DNA from: Anisakis pegreffii
Lineage: Eukaryota > Nematoda > Chromadorea > Rhabditida > Anisakidae
DNA: 64,000 bases
Reading direction: 5' to 3'
Assembly (NCBI GenBank): GCA_035041965.1
Contig: JAPYMA010000263.1
Coordinates: forward strand, 62,001-126,000
Below are positions 53,032 to 64,000 of this stretch, one piece after another (position 1 is the first letter of the stretch; every line of letters starts with the position of its first letter). The notes under the pieces are model-generated. The model did no database searches. It saw only the letters and a list, made by a program, of their open reading frames with translations, and was not told the origin of the DNA. Made by a program: the position numbers and the translations under genes.

Positions 53032-53387
53032 GTCTATCCGCTTTTCGTTTGCTTCATTTATGCATTCATGCTTACGAATTTAATGCAAGCACTGAGATCG
53101 ATTCGGTTGTTCATACTGCTCTGATGGGAACTAACTGGACATTCAGTCAATGTAGTGTTGCGCAGTTGATCCCACGATCAGTTCCGATCATATTCTATCT
53201 TAAATTGCTTCTTTTTTTAAAACATTTATTTGTTGTCACGAAGGTTTTATAATCACTGGAATCTTTCGGGGGCTCAAATTACTTGAGGGGACAGGTGTTG
53301 AAACATCTATGGAGATCTGATGAAGTAGTACGACCTGAGACTGAGAAAGTTTCAACTGTATACCTTCAGAAATTTGTGCTATTATAC

Positions 53388-53577
53388 GCTTGTTTCGGGG
53401 AAATGCTTTGAAAAGTTGATTTCTCCAGTGCGAAGCTAGTTCTTTTTTTATGAGGGAGCGAATCGAACGAATTTGTTTGGTGATTGCTACTGAGCGATTT
53501 CGTTGTTTTAAGTGCATTTTTTGGTTGGAAATTTCGATTTATCATTGATAACGAGATGAATTTGCGGTAATCATCGT
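53388..53577 (-). CDS. Unrecognised exon, serine/lysine-rich
   Basis: A minus-strand open piece of 190 bp between GTTCACCAG and GC/GTATAATA. It is Ser/Lys/Asn-rich (for example NALKTTKSLSSNHQTNSFDS). A possible last exon follows near 53340-53290 after ACTTTCTCAG. A second frame over the same interval (from an ATG at 53517 to a stop at 53236) is also open and basic, so the frame is uncertain. No family recognised. Confidence 0.3.
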
Positions 53578-54542
53578 CTGGTGAACTCAGAAGAATGCCA
53601 GTGGAAATTAACAAAATTATTGTCGAACTGGGATCGTAGAGCGAAAAAACGTAACATTGTGTGCATCAGAAACGGGTTTCTTGTATGATAACATTATGGC
53701 TAGCAACGAATCCTTGTGCGACCGCAAAACGCATATTCAATCATTCGATATTATTCAAATAGTTATTTTATAATATTAGTATTATATTATATGTCTACTG
53801 TAAAGCTATTCAAAATGATACATTCATCAGGTTGAGCATATTCAACATTGTTGTCACAATCGGCACAGATGTTCGAATCTGTTTTGATTGTACTGTACTG
53901 CAGCATGACGTCTGATCAGTCTAACAATTGATAGTTATAAGGCCCGTAATGATGTTCTACTGCTAAAACAGCGCCATATTCCATGGAGTGTTTGAAAGAT
54001 GAAGTACTTAATGCTTTGATGCTTCAGGCAAGACTCCATGGGTCCGAATCATTGCTCTTACAGTCATCTAGGAGTTTGACCCAAATTTTTGGACATACTT
54101 ACGATCAGTAATAAGTACCCCCGAAGGAATTCATCGGTAAACTTTGTTAGAAAATTATCATAAATTTTGAATTCACAAGAGAATGCTCGACGCCGTCATT
54201 TCGGATGTTACGTCAGCAAAGCAGCAAACAATCAGCAAAAAAGTTTATGGGAGTACTTCAGGAGAGATAATGAAATTCTTGAAAGACCTTTTCACGAAAC
54301 AATTTTAGCCCTGTTGAACATTGCTTATGGTTAATGAGTTCGACAGATAACGATACAGTTTGACAATGAACATTTTCCTCGTCCATAACTGGTTTTCAAG
54401 CACCGATAGTCAGCAAAAAGCCTGTTCAATCGGTTGACATAGGCGTTTTTTTACGTTCTCAATTTGCACGAAACTTTACCTTTGACTGTTGCATAAACTC
54501 AGTGATAGGTAGGACATTCGCGTATCTCATGTACTTCTGCAG

Positions 54543-54701
54543 CTGCAAGAAGCTTTGTGATCAGTTTGCTCTGCGCAAGCAGATCAAAGCCCGATTGATA
54601 CGGTCGATTCAGCTATACCTAGCGATTTTCAAAAGCTTTTTTTTCCACCAGTTATTCACCACAGTGAAATTTGTTGCTCCTTCGCTGTTGTTAAATTTCC
54701 G
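54543..54701 (+). CDS. Unrecognised exon
   Basis: A + strand piece after TACTTCTGCAG, open for 159 bp and ending at CCG/GTATGA. It contains KKLCDQFALRKQIKARLIRS followed by a hydrophobic run. It starts with one base of a split codon and ends in phase 2, so it does not join directly to the exon at 55130. No family recognised. Confidence 0.28.
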
Positions 54702-54872
54702 GTATGAAACCAAGCAATTATCGTTACGAAATAAATAATGGATAGATTTGACAACTACAGTTGATTAACATGCGAATTCTATTCTCTTTTCCAGTTTTCA
54801 TAACAAATTCAAATGTTACTTACAATCAATGTGATGTGGGGATCGGAAAATTTCGGAACCCCGTCATCAAGT

Positions 54873-55085
54873 CGACCACATTTTCATGTTTCTCGACTGT
54901 AAAATTTTGTCCCCGATTTTCCTCACCCCGACTTTTTTTCCACCTCTGCAATACTAAGGGTTGGAGAGTCTGGGGGACCTCGACCGCAACAATTTTGAGC
55001 CGACCACATTTTTGGGTTCCTCGACTGCAAAATTTCGTTCTTGACTTTCTCCGTTCTCGACTTTTTTCCGTCCCCGCACCCACTA
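54873..55085. repeat. Two tandem copies, 128-bp period
   Basis: CGACCACATTTT begins at 54873 and again at 55001; each is followed by TTCTCGACTG(T/C)AAAATTT and CGACTTTTTT-type words. The unit is unusually rich in TCGAC and CCCCG for this window. The 185-codon + frame across it is repeat translation for its first half. Confidence 0.65.
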
Positions 55086-55129
55086 ATTTTACTTGCAGTC
55101 AGTTGCTATTAACGTTTTCATTTCATCAG

Positions 55130-55288
55130 CACAAATCACTCGATGTGATGGTTTCAACAACCTTCTCTCGTTCATACCAATCATCGCCATATTTTTTTGC
55201 GAAGAAGATAAGAGAACAATGCGATAGCATTTTAAGCGACAAAATTTCGAACGGAATGCGTTTGAATGAAACGAAACACGACGATGAT
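55130..55288 (+). CDS. Unrecognised exon
   Basis: It follows the strong acceptor GTTTTCATTTCATCAG, runs 53 codons in phase 0 and ends at GATGAT/GTAAGA. Composition is protein-like (VSTTFSRSYQSSPYFFAKKI, then REQCDSILSDKISNGMRLNE). The host gene was not resolved. It lies 0.84 kb upstream of the asparaginase start but does not join its first exon. Confidence 0.4.
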
Positions 55289-56131
55289 GTAAGATTGCAT
55301 ATTGCAGTGCAACAATAGTATGACAAGCAATTCTAGCGTTTGCTTATGCTGTGCTTATGTCTACTACATTCATTCGTTTGCTTTCATTTAAAAGTGGCAA
55401 ATTTGTGAGTAATTCCATCGTGAACCACGTTTCTATCGCATTATTTCGCTCGCTTATCTTCTCTACTATTACTTATATATGAACGTTAGAACAATCATCC
55501 CAGCATGTGTACTCGTTTGTAATTGGTCAATTCTTTCGTTTCATTTTTCTCAAATTTTTTCCCGATTCGCAATCTTTCAATGTCTGATTGTTGATGATAA
55601 TGTCATGAGAACTTTTGTCAGCGTGAGAAGAAAGAATGTTGCTTAAATCACTGTTGAATACAATGGACGCTACTTTCTTGCAATTTTATTTTCCTCTACA
55701 ACGAACACGACTTCTTCGAATTTCTTCACTTCATTTAGAAAATTTTTCCTCGATTTCTTCCGTCAGTTTCATCGAAAATTTCGTTCATTTAACCGATAGT
55801 TTTATGACCGTTCGAAAGTTTTCGTTTGCATTCCAAACATTCCTCGAGGACATCTTCAAATCCTTTATGTAAACATACAAACGTTATCAATTGTCGCACG
55901 CTCTTCAGTTTTTCAGCATTTGGCATTATCGCACTTCAATACGGTTCACTAAATGCTTTATCATATGGGAAATTTGATCCAATTTTTCACATTGAATAAG
56001 CCTTTTGTTTTTTCAACAATGCAAGAAATTGCTGTTTCATACGAGCAAAAGTTGAACCAACACAAGTTTTGAACTAACAGAAACGAATGCTATGAATACA
56101 AACAGCACAGATAGGATCGTGAATTTCAGAA
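55289..56131. other. Asparaginase upstream region
   Basis: AT-rich. An open + frame at 55636-55872 is Phe/Ser/Leu-rich and without splice context. The promoter or outron of the asparaginase gene must lie here. Confidence 0.45.
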
Positions 56132-59100
56132 ATGTTTGGTCTATGCGAAACGATAGAAAATGGCTCAGTTCCACTGGACGAATTCCATACTCCCAAGCAA
56201 CTTATGGTACATACAGGGACATCGATAAAGTGCACATCAGCGGGTGTAAGTTGTTGTTAACGAGTAGCATTCATCACGGTCCTTCCATGAAACATACTCG
56301 TTTCAATTCAGAGACTCGCATCGGCTGTCTCCGAGGATCTAGCATCGTTAGAAACAGCCGCGTTCACCCAGAAGTCATCCACAGCAGAATCAAGAGTGCT
56401 TGTGCTGTACACAGGTGGAACGATCGGTATGAAGTGTGTGGATGACGTTTACTGTCCGGAACCGTACTATTTGCCGAAAGCAATCAGAGAGCTGCCACCT
56501 CTGAACGATAAGGAATATATTGCGAGCAATTACGGTGATGCGCGTATCAAACCGTATTGTTTACCACCAGTGAAGAATGTGAAAAAACGAATTGTTTATT
56601 GGGTCAGTTTATTGGAATACTCGTCAAAGAGATTTATTTCGTTTTATGTGCATTTTCATCTGGGAATATTTCGTCAGCAAGTTGTTTTGCTATCTTGAAG
56701 TGTTTGCTATTTGGACGTGAAACTAATTCAAACGATGTTCATGCTATTGAAGCATCAATTTTGGACCAATTGGATCACTGAAAATTGTTAAGGAGTAAAT
56801 TGTTAGCTAAGTTAAGTTAAGTTAAGAGAATTGTTAAGTAGGGGGAATTCAGGAAATCGATTTGTTTTCAAAATTGTTAAGGAGTGAAGAATTACTCGTT
56901 AACAATTTTGAAAACAAATCGGTTTCCTGTTTATATTTATGAGTATGATACGTTGCCTCAGAAGTGAGAATTCGGTCTGATAAAACTAAATTGCTAAGCC
57001 AATCGAGATAATTGTCTTGCGATTTGAGATGGTGGAATATGAGCCGTTACTGGACTCATCGGATATGACTTTTGATGATTGGATAAGAATTGGTGGAGAT
57101 ATTCGTAAGGCTTACGATCAATATAATGGATTTGTGGTTTTGCATGGTACCGATACGCTTGCCTATACCGCATGTGCATTATCATTTATGCTTGAGAATC
57201 TTGGTAAACCTGTGATCATCACTGGTGCGCAGGTACACATTTCATGTTCAAAATCATTCGCAAATCAAATTTATCCACTTCCTGAATTATTTTATTCATT
57301 CACTTCAGAGGAAAGTCTTTCAAAACTGATGTATAGAGTTAAAGTGATCAAGATATGATCCCGATGAAACGTTGCATTGTGCTCAGATGGGATATTTGCG
57401 TTCGAATTTGATAAAATCTGTTGATGGAAGTTTCTCATGGGTGGCTTCATTTGTTAGCTTAGGCCGTTGAAAGAGCTGATCAGGAAGTGTCAATTACGTG
57501 AACAAATGCAGATTCCGGTCTGTGAAGTTCGTTCGGATGGTCGTGAGAACTTGGTTGGTGCACTGATTATGGCTGCGAATTTTGATATACCCGAGGTGAC
57601 AGTATACTTCAACAACAAACTGCTGCGCGGTAATCGATCAACAAAACTTGACAATAGTGCACTAGAGGCATTCGACAGTCCCAATATGGCACCACTTGCT
57701 GAGATGAAAATCAATGTCAAAGGTTAGTTGTGTGCTTCGTCCAGTCTTTCGAAGGCGATTTTGAGGTACTTTTATACAGTATACTTTATTCTGGTATACT
57801 TTCTCCCAAATCGACATTAAGAACGTGGAACCATGAAGGAAAGTCTTTCGAATCTGTTGTATTTTCTTCAGTGAGATGCATTCATCATCTATGAATATGA
57901 GCATCTATGATATTATAATTCTTTTTTCTGCAGTTTATTATCCAGCTATAACAGAGTGGATTTGCATCAAAAACGTTAAACTGTTGCATGAACATATTTA
58001 CGTGAATTGTTTGGTATCGAAGAGCTGCATATATTTGGACTGTGTTATTTAAGTGAATCATGAATCGATTTTCCGCAGTTCCACAATAGGAGCGTTCACA
58101 GTGCACGAACGGTTGTGTCGTAATGTTGGCCTTCTACGGATATTCCCTTCCATGTCCATTGATTCGGTTTGTGGGTTTGTGAAAAGTTTACGTGAACACA
58201 TTTGGACAATACGATTGTGTATTCACAGGAAGATTGCGATTTCAGGTTCGAGCCTTTCTTTGTGCTCCCACTCAAGGCGTTGTGCTGCAAACGTTCGGTG
58301 CTGGAAATATGCCGTCGAAGCGAACGGATATTATCGAAGAAATCAAACGAGCCGTAGACAGGGGTTGCATCGTTGTCAATTGTTCACAGTGTGTTCGCGG
58401 TCAAGTCGACGTGCACTATTTGACTGGCAAGGTTTGTTAAGTTCGTTGAGTGCAATGAAACTTCTAAGGTTCAACATCTGTTGGAACTGATCAGACTTAA
58501 GTTATACGATGATACACCCTGTATCATCAACTTATGCTCTTAGGCTCTGCGTCTTCTATTTATAAACTATGTAATGTCGATTCGCAAAATTTAAATGAAC
58601 TGAAGAGAAGCTTCGAAATTGGTTATGCCATTTGGAAAAATAAGATTTATTACAGGAAAATTCCGTCGATATTATTCAGTTTCCTGTCGCGCTGTCACCA
58701 GTTGATACATTTTCAGATTCTCTATGATGTTGGCGTGATTCCTGGTTCGGATATGACCACTGAGGCAGCACTATTAAAGCTGGCATATGTACTAAGTAAG
58801 GATGAGTGGGATTTGCCAATGAAACGGAAGATGATGCTAAGGAATCTTCGTGGTGAACTGACGATCGCTCAATCAGAAACTCTACATGAGCTCGAAATCA
58901 GTTGGTTTTGTCATTAATTTCCACGAAAGAAAACCATGCATTCAGTTTGAATTTCTGAATTCAACAATTCAGTTTCTTCAATCATCACGTTTGACAATCA
59001 TCTGAGTAAACACCAGCGAATGAAACATCAAAGATATATCTCAACTCGCTTTATACCTGAACTTAACTGGACTAAAATTAAGCAAAAAGTAACTTCAGTA

Positions 59101-60335
59101 CCTCGTTTGGCGAAATTTCTGCGAATCGGTTCCTCAAAAGAAGTGCAGTTACTACGTGACGCACTTTATCCACCACTCTTATGCCACGCAGCCAGTGCAG
59201 GGGATGTCGAATTGTTGGAAAATCTTCGTGAAAGCGGTGCCATTCTGTCCACACCCGATTATAACGGTCGTACAGCGTTGCATGTTGCCGCAAGTAAGGG
59301 TCACGGTGACGTGGTACGATACTTACTCAGCAAAGGTGTCAGCGTACATTTGAAGTTAGTTGCTCGTTTATTTGCTTTGGCACTTATTTTGTTTGCTTTT
59401 ATGTTATCACTTCATTATCGTTCGTTGTATTGTATCACTGAAAGACCAAAATTTCCGTCCATCAACCAGCAAAAACACATCACACACTGTGGGTAATTTC
59501 GAACAGTCGGACGGAAACTTTTCACCAGAAAACGTCCACAAAATCTGCAGATTTAGCAGTCTGCAAAAACTTTCGGTGTGCGACGGTAATCATTTGCAGG
59601 GATAACTATGACGAAAATGCACTGATGAGTGCGATACGCTCGAAGAATTTAGCATGCATCGAAGCATTGCGCGATGACGGCGCTTGTCCAGTGGGTGATC
59701 CCATTGATATAGGTAAGGAATGTTCTATTGATATTCTAAGGAACCAGTTCAGGTTCAGAAATCATTCAGCGTTGAAGCAGTCAGACAATAAGGTTAAATG
59801 ATAAAGTTGCGATAATGTTTTGGCTCTGATTTAAACTCATTGTGCAATTATACACTTTGATGAGTACTCGTTACCAAAGGCAGCAGGAATTGTGATCCTT
59901 TTCTAAGGTGTGGAACTGTGCCTACTGGCGAGCAGAGGTGACAGAGACGGCCTGCAAGCGTGGATCGCGGCTGGAATCGATATTGACGAGAAGGACTACG
60001 ATGGTCGAACGGCGTTACATATTGTGAGATCATTGTAGCATGGAATTTTCGATTTACTGATTGAACTTCAACATCCGTAATGTTGCTTTGACCGAGGAAT
60101 CGATTGTGATCGTTTTGATCGCTTTAGTTGAAAAATTGAGTTTCAGGCTGTTTCGAACGGGAATGAAGAATTGGTTGCATTTTTGCTGGCGAATGGTGCG
60201 AATCCAAAAAATGTTGATAATGCGAAGTGTACACCGATTGACGAAGCTGATCGGCGTGGCCTGCACTCAGTTGCAAAAATGTTGACGAGTAAATATGACC
60301 GTTGTATACCAAAAGTGAAATTCACGTTTGAATAA
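56132..60335 (+). CDS. aspg: L-asparaginase (type I, cytoplasmic) with ankyrin repeats
   Basis: Orthologue of human ASPG (60 kDa lysophospholipase/L-asparaginase); hydrolyses asparagine to aspartate and ammonia in the cytosol. Exons: 56132-56245, 56312-56602, 57029-57232, 57512-57722, 58054-58166, 58246-58431, 58717-58900, 59099-59354, 59600-59712, 59908-60023, 60147-60335; all phases agree, 658 residues. The start lies three bases after ATTTCAG. Catalytic signatures: LYTGGTIGM with the nucleophilic Thr, and [14 protein letters not shown] with the second active Thr-Asp; then [34 protein letters not shown] and [14 protein letters not shown]-terminal ankyrin repeats: [53 protein letters not shown]. 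The exon 8 start is the least certain (TTCAG at 59098 chosen for phase). Confidence 0.95.
56850..56929. repeat. Inverted repeat in asparaginase intron 2
   Basis: The 31-bp arms 56850-56880 and 56899-56929 match at 30 of 31 positions when inverted, around an 18-base loop. Just upstream (56788-56860) TTGTTAAGGAG and TTAAGTTAAG words recur. The transcript would form a long stem in the intron. It looks like a very young foldback or a small MITE. Confidence 0.85.
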
Positions 60336-61529
60336 TGAGAGTAATGACATCAGTTGATGATATCACTATTGCTCCAATTAACAGCTTTTCAAAATTCGTC
60401 GCATGATCAGCTGGTAGGGATCATTTTGATTGTGCTCAATCGTACAGATTAGAGAGCGTAGGAATTACGTTGTTGTATTGATGATATCTTGTAATTGTGA
60501 CATTTTTCATTGCATCTGCTTGCTTCCATTTCATTGAATGTTCGAGTCGAAATATGTGAAATCAATGTGATGTGAAAGGTGTAGGAACTGATTTTGCGAT
60601 TTCAGTTAGTGATGGAAGAAGGCTTCTTGAGTAAAGAATTTCCTCGACTGATAGCCATGGTTCTCAGGAACTGATATTTGCTTGGTGTGTTGCGTTCTGG
60701 TTTTCGAACATCACTCATTTGATTTCTTACCTCTGTTCACAGTTTTCATCGCGATATTTTCATTCCCTCCCGAGTCTTTCTCACTATATCGTAATATATT
60801 CAGTTCTGATAAGCGTGGATGATTATGATTATTATCGTTCACAGAGGGGCGCAGTCAAGACTCATTGATCATTTACATTCACCAATACAACGTCGATCTG
60901 TTTCCTCAAATCTTGAAAGGTTGTGAAAGTGTTATACACACATGTAATTTATATTTTGAAATCGGAGAAAGCATTTTATAATGACATCCATAAGTATTCA
61001 TTCAGCAACTTCCAGAAGGTCTGGTCTTGAAAATATCCTGTGTATCATTCTTCTTCTGTGTTTCACTAGGGCTTGAAGTTCATTTCCGAAAGTTCTTTCA
61101 CAACTGATTGAAGATCAGCTGGAGGTCAAAGAAGGATTTATCAAAAGTCGATTAGTTAAGAATGGAGGGAGAAACCCAGCACCAAATAATCAATAGAAGT
61201 TAAGATTCCATTGAAAAATGCTATAGAAATCACGGCTTCGTCTGAGGAATTTGCATAAGAATACTTTCCTTTATTTCAGTTCTTTATTTTCGCGTCAGGA
61301 GTGAATATATTATTGTTAAACGTTTGTTTTTTCTCAGTTGTTCAGACTAATTGATTGCTATAATTTATTTACTTCCTATTGCTCAAAATATTTCTTTGTG
61401 AGCTTATCATTAAGAATGCTTGAAATTGGCATTCGGAATTTGTTTAAATAACATTTTATGCGGTTGATGGATATGATTTTGCATTTTTCGTACGGAAATT
61501 TCAAAATGTAAATTCTTTCCACTCCAACC
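60336..61529. other. Spacer between asparaginase and mariner
   Basis: AT-rich 3' flank; nothing recognised. Confidence 0.5.
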
Positions 61530-62400
61530 TTTGTATAAGAAAGAAGCATTGCAAGCATCACATTCCTGCCACGAAGATACAACGTCGTATATTTCTTTGC
61601 AAAAGCATTCCGGATTCCTGGATGCGATGAAATCATTGAATGCCGTCTCGATAACATCTTCATTTCCAAACTATTTTTTCTCCAGAAAATGATCAAAATA
61701 CTTGAAAAAGTGGTAATCGGTCTGGGACAAGTCTGCTGAAAATAGCGGATGAGAAAGGGTTTCTCCCAATGCAGCTCCTGCAGTTCACGGGTAGTGTTTC
61801 TGGAAATGTGTGGGCAATTGTTGTTATGTAGCAGGGCTAGAGTCACGGAAGTCAGCCGAATTTTCACTAGTTTTTGGGAAACCAATTCCAATTCGTTGCA
61901 ATATGATTGTGTTGTTGCTGTTTGACCAGGTTACAACAACATGTAATGGACTACTTCACGAACCGTGACCCTCTTCGGATGTAGAGGTGGTTGGTTTCGG
62001 CATAGATTTGGGAGACTCACACTTATTGAGTCACTGCGCCGAACGTCGACGATTGTCAGTGAGATCAAATTTTCGTCACATGTAATTGAACACGATGCGG
62101 AAAGGTTTCGTGTTATTCACGAACGAGCAGAGAAACACAAAACTGCATCTGCTGATTTTGCTGCTCTTCGTCGAACTCATGTGAAACGCACTTGTCCGGC
62201 TTTTGCACCTTTCCAGTCAAACGAAGGTGTTCGTAGATGGTCGAATGATCAACTTCGGGTTGTAAAGCCAGTTCTCGAGTTGTTGTTCGCCTCCACGAGT
62301 GCCCTTGAGAGTCGATTCACTACAGTGCACCCTTTCGCTGTGTTCCGTCGGACCACCTCATTGCGGGTGGATTATGCTGCTGATAGCCCCAAATTGCGTT
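61530..62400 (-). pseudogene. Decayed mariner transposase
   Basis: Minus-strand remnants of a Tc1/mariner transposase in broken frames. The N-terminal helix-turn-helix part reads VDHSTIYEHLRLTGKVQKPD near 62210-62260. It is followed by the TCDE block with the first catalytic Asp, DNRRRSAQ, and LLHNNNCPHISRNTTRELQE, where the canonical HDNARPH has Asn instead of the second catalytic Asp. Next come SADLSQTDYHFFKYF with the third Asp and FNDFIASRNP. At least two frameshifts and several stops separate these, so it cannot be active. The first ~60 residues and the terminal inverted repeats were not located. The + frame over 61965-62402 is a shadow of it. Confidence 0.85.
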
Positions 62401-62500
62401 AAAGTGTTATTTTTGCATGGTTTATTCAAACATCTGTAAAAAAGTACAAAATTATAATTTTTCAGTGAACATTTTTAGAGAACACGCAGCGTGAAGCGGT

Positions 62501-62616
62501 CTTCAAAAAGCAACCAACTCATTAACAGTCTTTAAAAAGCAACAAACAACTAACTTCACTAACTCATTAACGGCCTTTAAAAAGCAACAAACAACTAACT
62601 TCACTAACTCATTCAC
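62501..62616. repeat. 45-bp tandem repeat, about 2.6 units
   Basis: Units built on CTTTAAAAAGCAACAAACAA plus CTAACTTCACTAACTCATT. The last two are almost identical and the first is shortened and diverged. It lies about 100 bp outside the mariner remnant. Confidence 0.8.
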
Positions 62617-63205
62617 TTATCTTTTAATCTCATCTCACTAAGGATTACCGCAAGAAAAAGAAACCAAAATCAATACGAATACTTAAGGAAATATCCCTCA
62701 TAAGATCCATACGCACAAATCAATGAGCAAAAGTGAGGGCTGCAGAATCGACTGCAAAACAAAAGATGGCGCCAAAACACAAAAGCATACCCATCCACCA
62801 ATCTAATGTGTCGTTTATGCGAACATTTATATGCTTAAATAACATTGATGAATTCTTTCCGTTTCATGTCATGTCAACACTGATTTAGGCGATCGTTTTG
62901 TGGGATATCAGCGATCGCTTAGAAATGAACATTTTTTATAGAAACACTGACATGAGTAGATTGGAATGAATTGTTAGTCTTGTGTGCAGAGAATAAACGA
63001 ATTTGTGATAGTGGGATGAATTTCAAAATGCAGCCACTGACTGAAACAATTCCGTTGAATATGCGATTTCATGAAGTTATTGAAGTCACAACCAGGCGAA
63101 TATTCATAAAAAAGATTGATAATTTCAAAGGCATGACGAGAGTGGCGAAATGATATGAGGGGCGGTGATAATGATAAAGTGATAAGTATAACCAAGTGAT
63201 TTTAG
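62617..63205. other. Spacer with a possible exon
   Basis: A + frame around 62980-63150 follows GTGTGCAG and is protein-like (RICDSGMNFKMQPLTETIP). It may be an exon of the gene that continues at 63206, but no donor with the needed phase could be fixed. Confidence 0.35.
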
Positions 63206-63543
63206 TAATAATGATGATGAACGCCATAATAGCGGTGTTAGTAATGATAACATCAACAATAGCGATAATGATGCCCCCTTCGAGTTCCAGCAAGAGGAAC
63301 CTAAAAATCAACCAAAATCATCTGAAACATTCGATAAGGTATGTTCATTGAAGAGGAAAAAAGTGGCCTGACCGAACTCTTTATAAAAAGTATTGTTACG
63401 CATAATCTCATCACAAATATTTCAGTCAACAAGCGGTCAGACAGGCTTATCGCTTCCATCATCGACGCATTCAATGAGTATTTTTGTAGTCCTTTCTGAT
63501 ACTGTCGCTCATCTTTTATCAGTTTACTGAATACTCATGTTAA
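63206..63543 (+). CDS. Unrecognised gene, last three exons
   Basis: Exons 63206-63338, 63426-63485 and 63523-63543 join in phase 0. Signals: acceptors GATTTTAG, ATATTTCAG and TTTTATCAG; donors AAG/GTATGT and TTT/GTAGTC. The final exon encodes FTEYSC and a TAA. The protein end is Asn/Asp/Ser/Gln-rich (SGVSNDNINNSDNDAPFEF, then STSGQTGLSLPSSTHSMSIF), so probably disordered. Upstream exons are needed (the first piece begins with one base of a split codon). No family recognised. Confidence 0.42.
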
Positions 63544-64000
63544 TCTGATGTTTTTATGTTCCCATTTCAAAGTGCTTTAAAAGCGATCCAATTCAGTGAG
63601 AATTCATTGTATTCACAAAATCACTTCATCAAACAACCACAAAAGTCACCATTTTTAAAATCATTTCAAGATACTTATAATTTTTTTCTCAATTATGTGA
63701 TCACTACCGTAGATCACTAAAAATATGCGCATTCTAATGGAATGAGGTACTGCTAGTGTCGCTGTTCTGCGTGTTCACCATTTCTCATAGTTGGTCAGAA
63801 AAATTCTCCTTCATGAAATTATAGCAGTATTTTTCGTTCTACTGATGCATTATGGAATTGTCATAGCATTGCGACTATCCGTATTGCGGGTTGTAATGAA
63901 GCCATCGCATACTTTCAATTGAGAGTATAACATCAACCTAAGCAAGTGATTTGAGTTCATGAGAATAGAAGAGACAACTGTAAAAACGAAAACTATACGG
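63544..64000. other. Right-edge spacer
   Basis: AT-rich 3' flank of the preceding gene; nothing recognised. Confidence 0.5.

Noticed and set aside
54761..55129. First part of the 185-codon + frame
   Set aside because: Reads through the 128-bp tandem repeat; only the part from 55130 onward has proper exon signals.
61965..62402. 145-codon + frame
   Set aside because: It is the complement of the mariner transposase remnant on the minus strand.

Overview
The window reads as nuclear DNA of a nematode. Three things support this. The genes are cut into many small exons with short GT-AG introns and pyrimidine-rich TTTCAG-type acceptors. The calmodulin has the standard animal sequence and is split over five coding exons. 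A block of TTAGGC-type hexamers (GCCTAA on the + strand), the nematode telomere unit, sits inside the window. Base composition is AT-rich, spacers and introns are long, and decayed DNA transposons (mariner, a hAT-like family, short inverted-repeat elements) are scattered through it. I cannot name the species.

Layout, left to right. 195-1805 (-): the inner part of an ankyrin-repeat gene close to ASB3, running off the left edge. 3.4-4.4 kb: two inverted-repeat structures, one enclosing the telomeric hexamers, plus a perfect 20-bp palindrome. 4578-6733 (+): AP endonuclease of the exonuclease III family (exo-3/APEX1), six exons. 7-29 kb: mostly spacer, holding several fragments of unrecognised genes (8.2-9.5 kb +, 10.8-11.2 kb +, 11.8-12.0 kb -, 16.4-16.5 kb -, 17.0 kb +, 19.3-20.2 kb +, a - strand start at 20398, a + strand start at 20884). 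29718-32481 (+): calmodulin, five coding exons. 34996-43719 (-): an unrecognised gene assembled from nine phase-compatible exons. 44-47.5 kb: a hAT-like element, a hairpin, an inverted-repeat element and a possible decayed endonuclease copy. 47589-51707 (+): a second unrecognised gene of eight very small exons (229 residues), with a striking G-rich block in its first intron. 52.3-55.3 kb: another hAT-like copy, G/C-rich repeats and orphan exons. 56132-60335 (+): cytoplasmic type-I L-asparaginase fused to ankyrin repeats, eleven exons, 658 residues. 61.5-62.4 kb (-): a dead mariner transposase. 63206-63543 (+): the last exons of an unrecognised gene.

The recognised genes are ordinary housekeeping or signalling functions (DNA base-excision repair, calcium sensing, asparagine/amide hydrolysis, a probable ubiquitin-ligase adaptor) and do not form an operon or pathway. 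Exon coordinates were read by eye from splice motifs and reading-frame phase. For exo-3, calmodulin and the asparaginase, the match to known family sequence confirms them. For the two unrecognised multi-exon genes, the support is that every junction keeps phase, so transcript data would be the decisive test.
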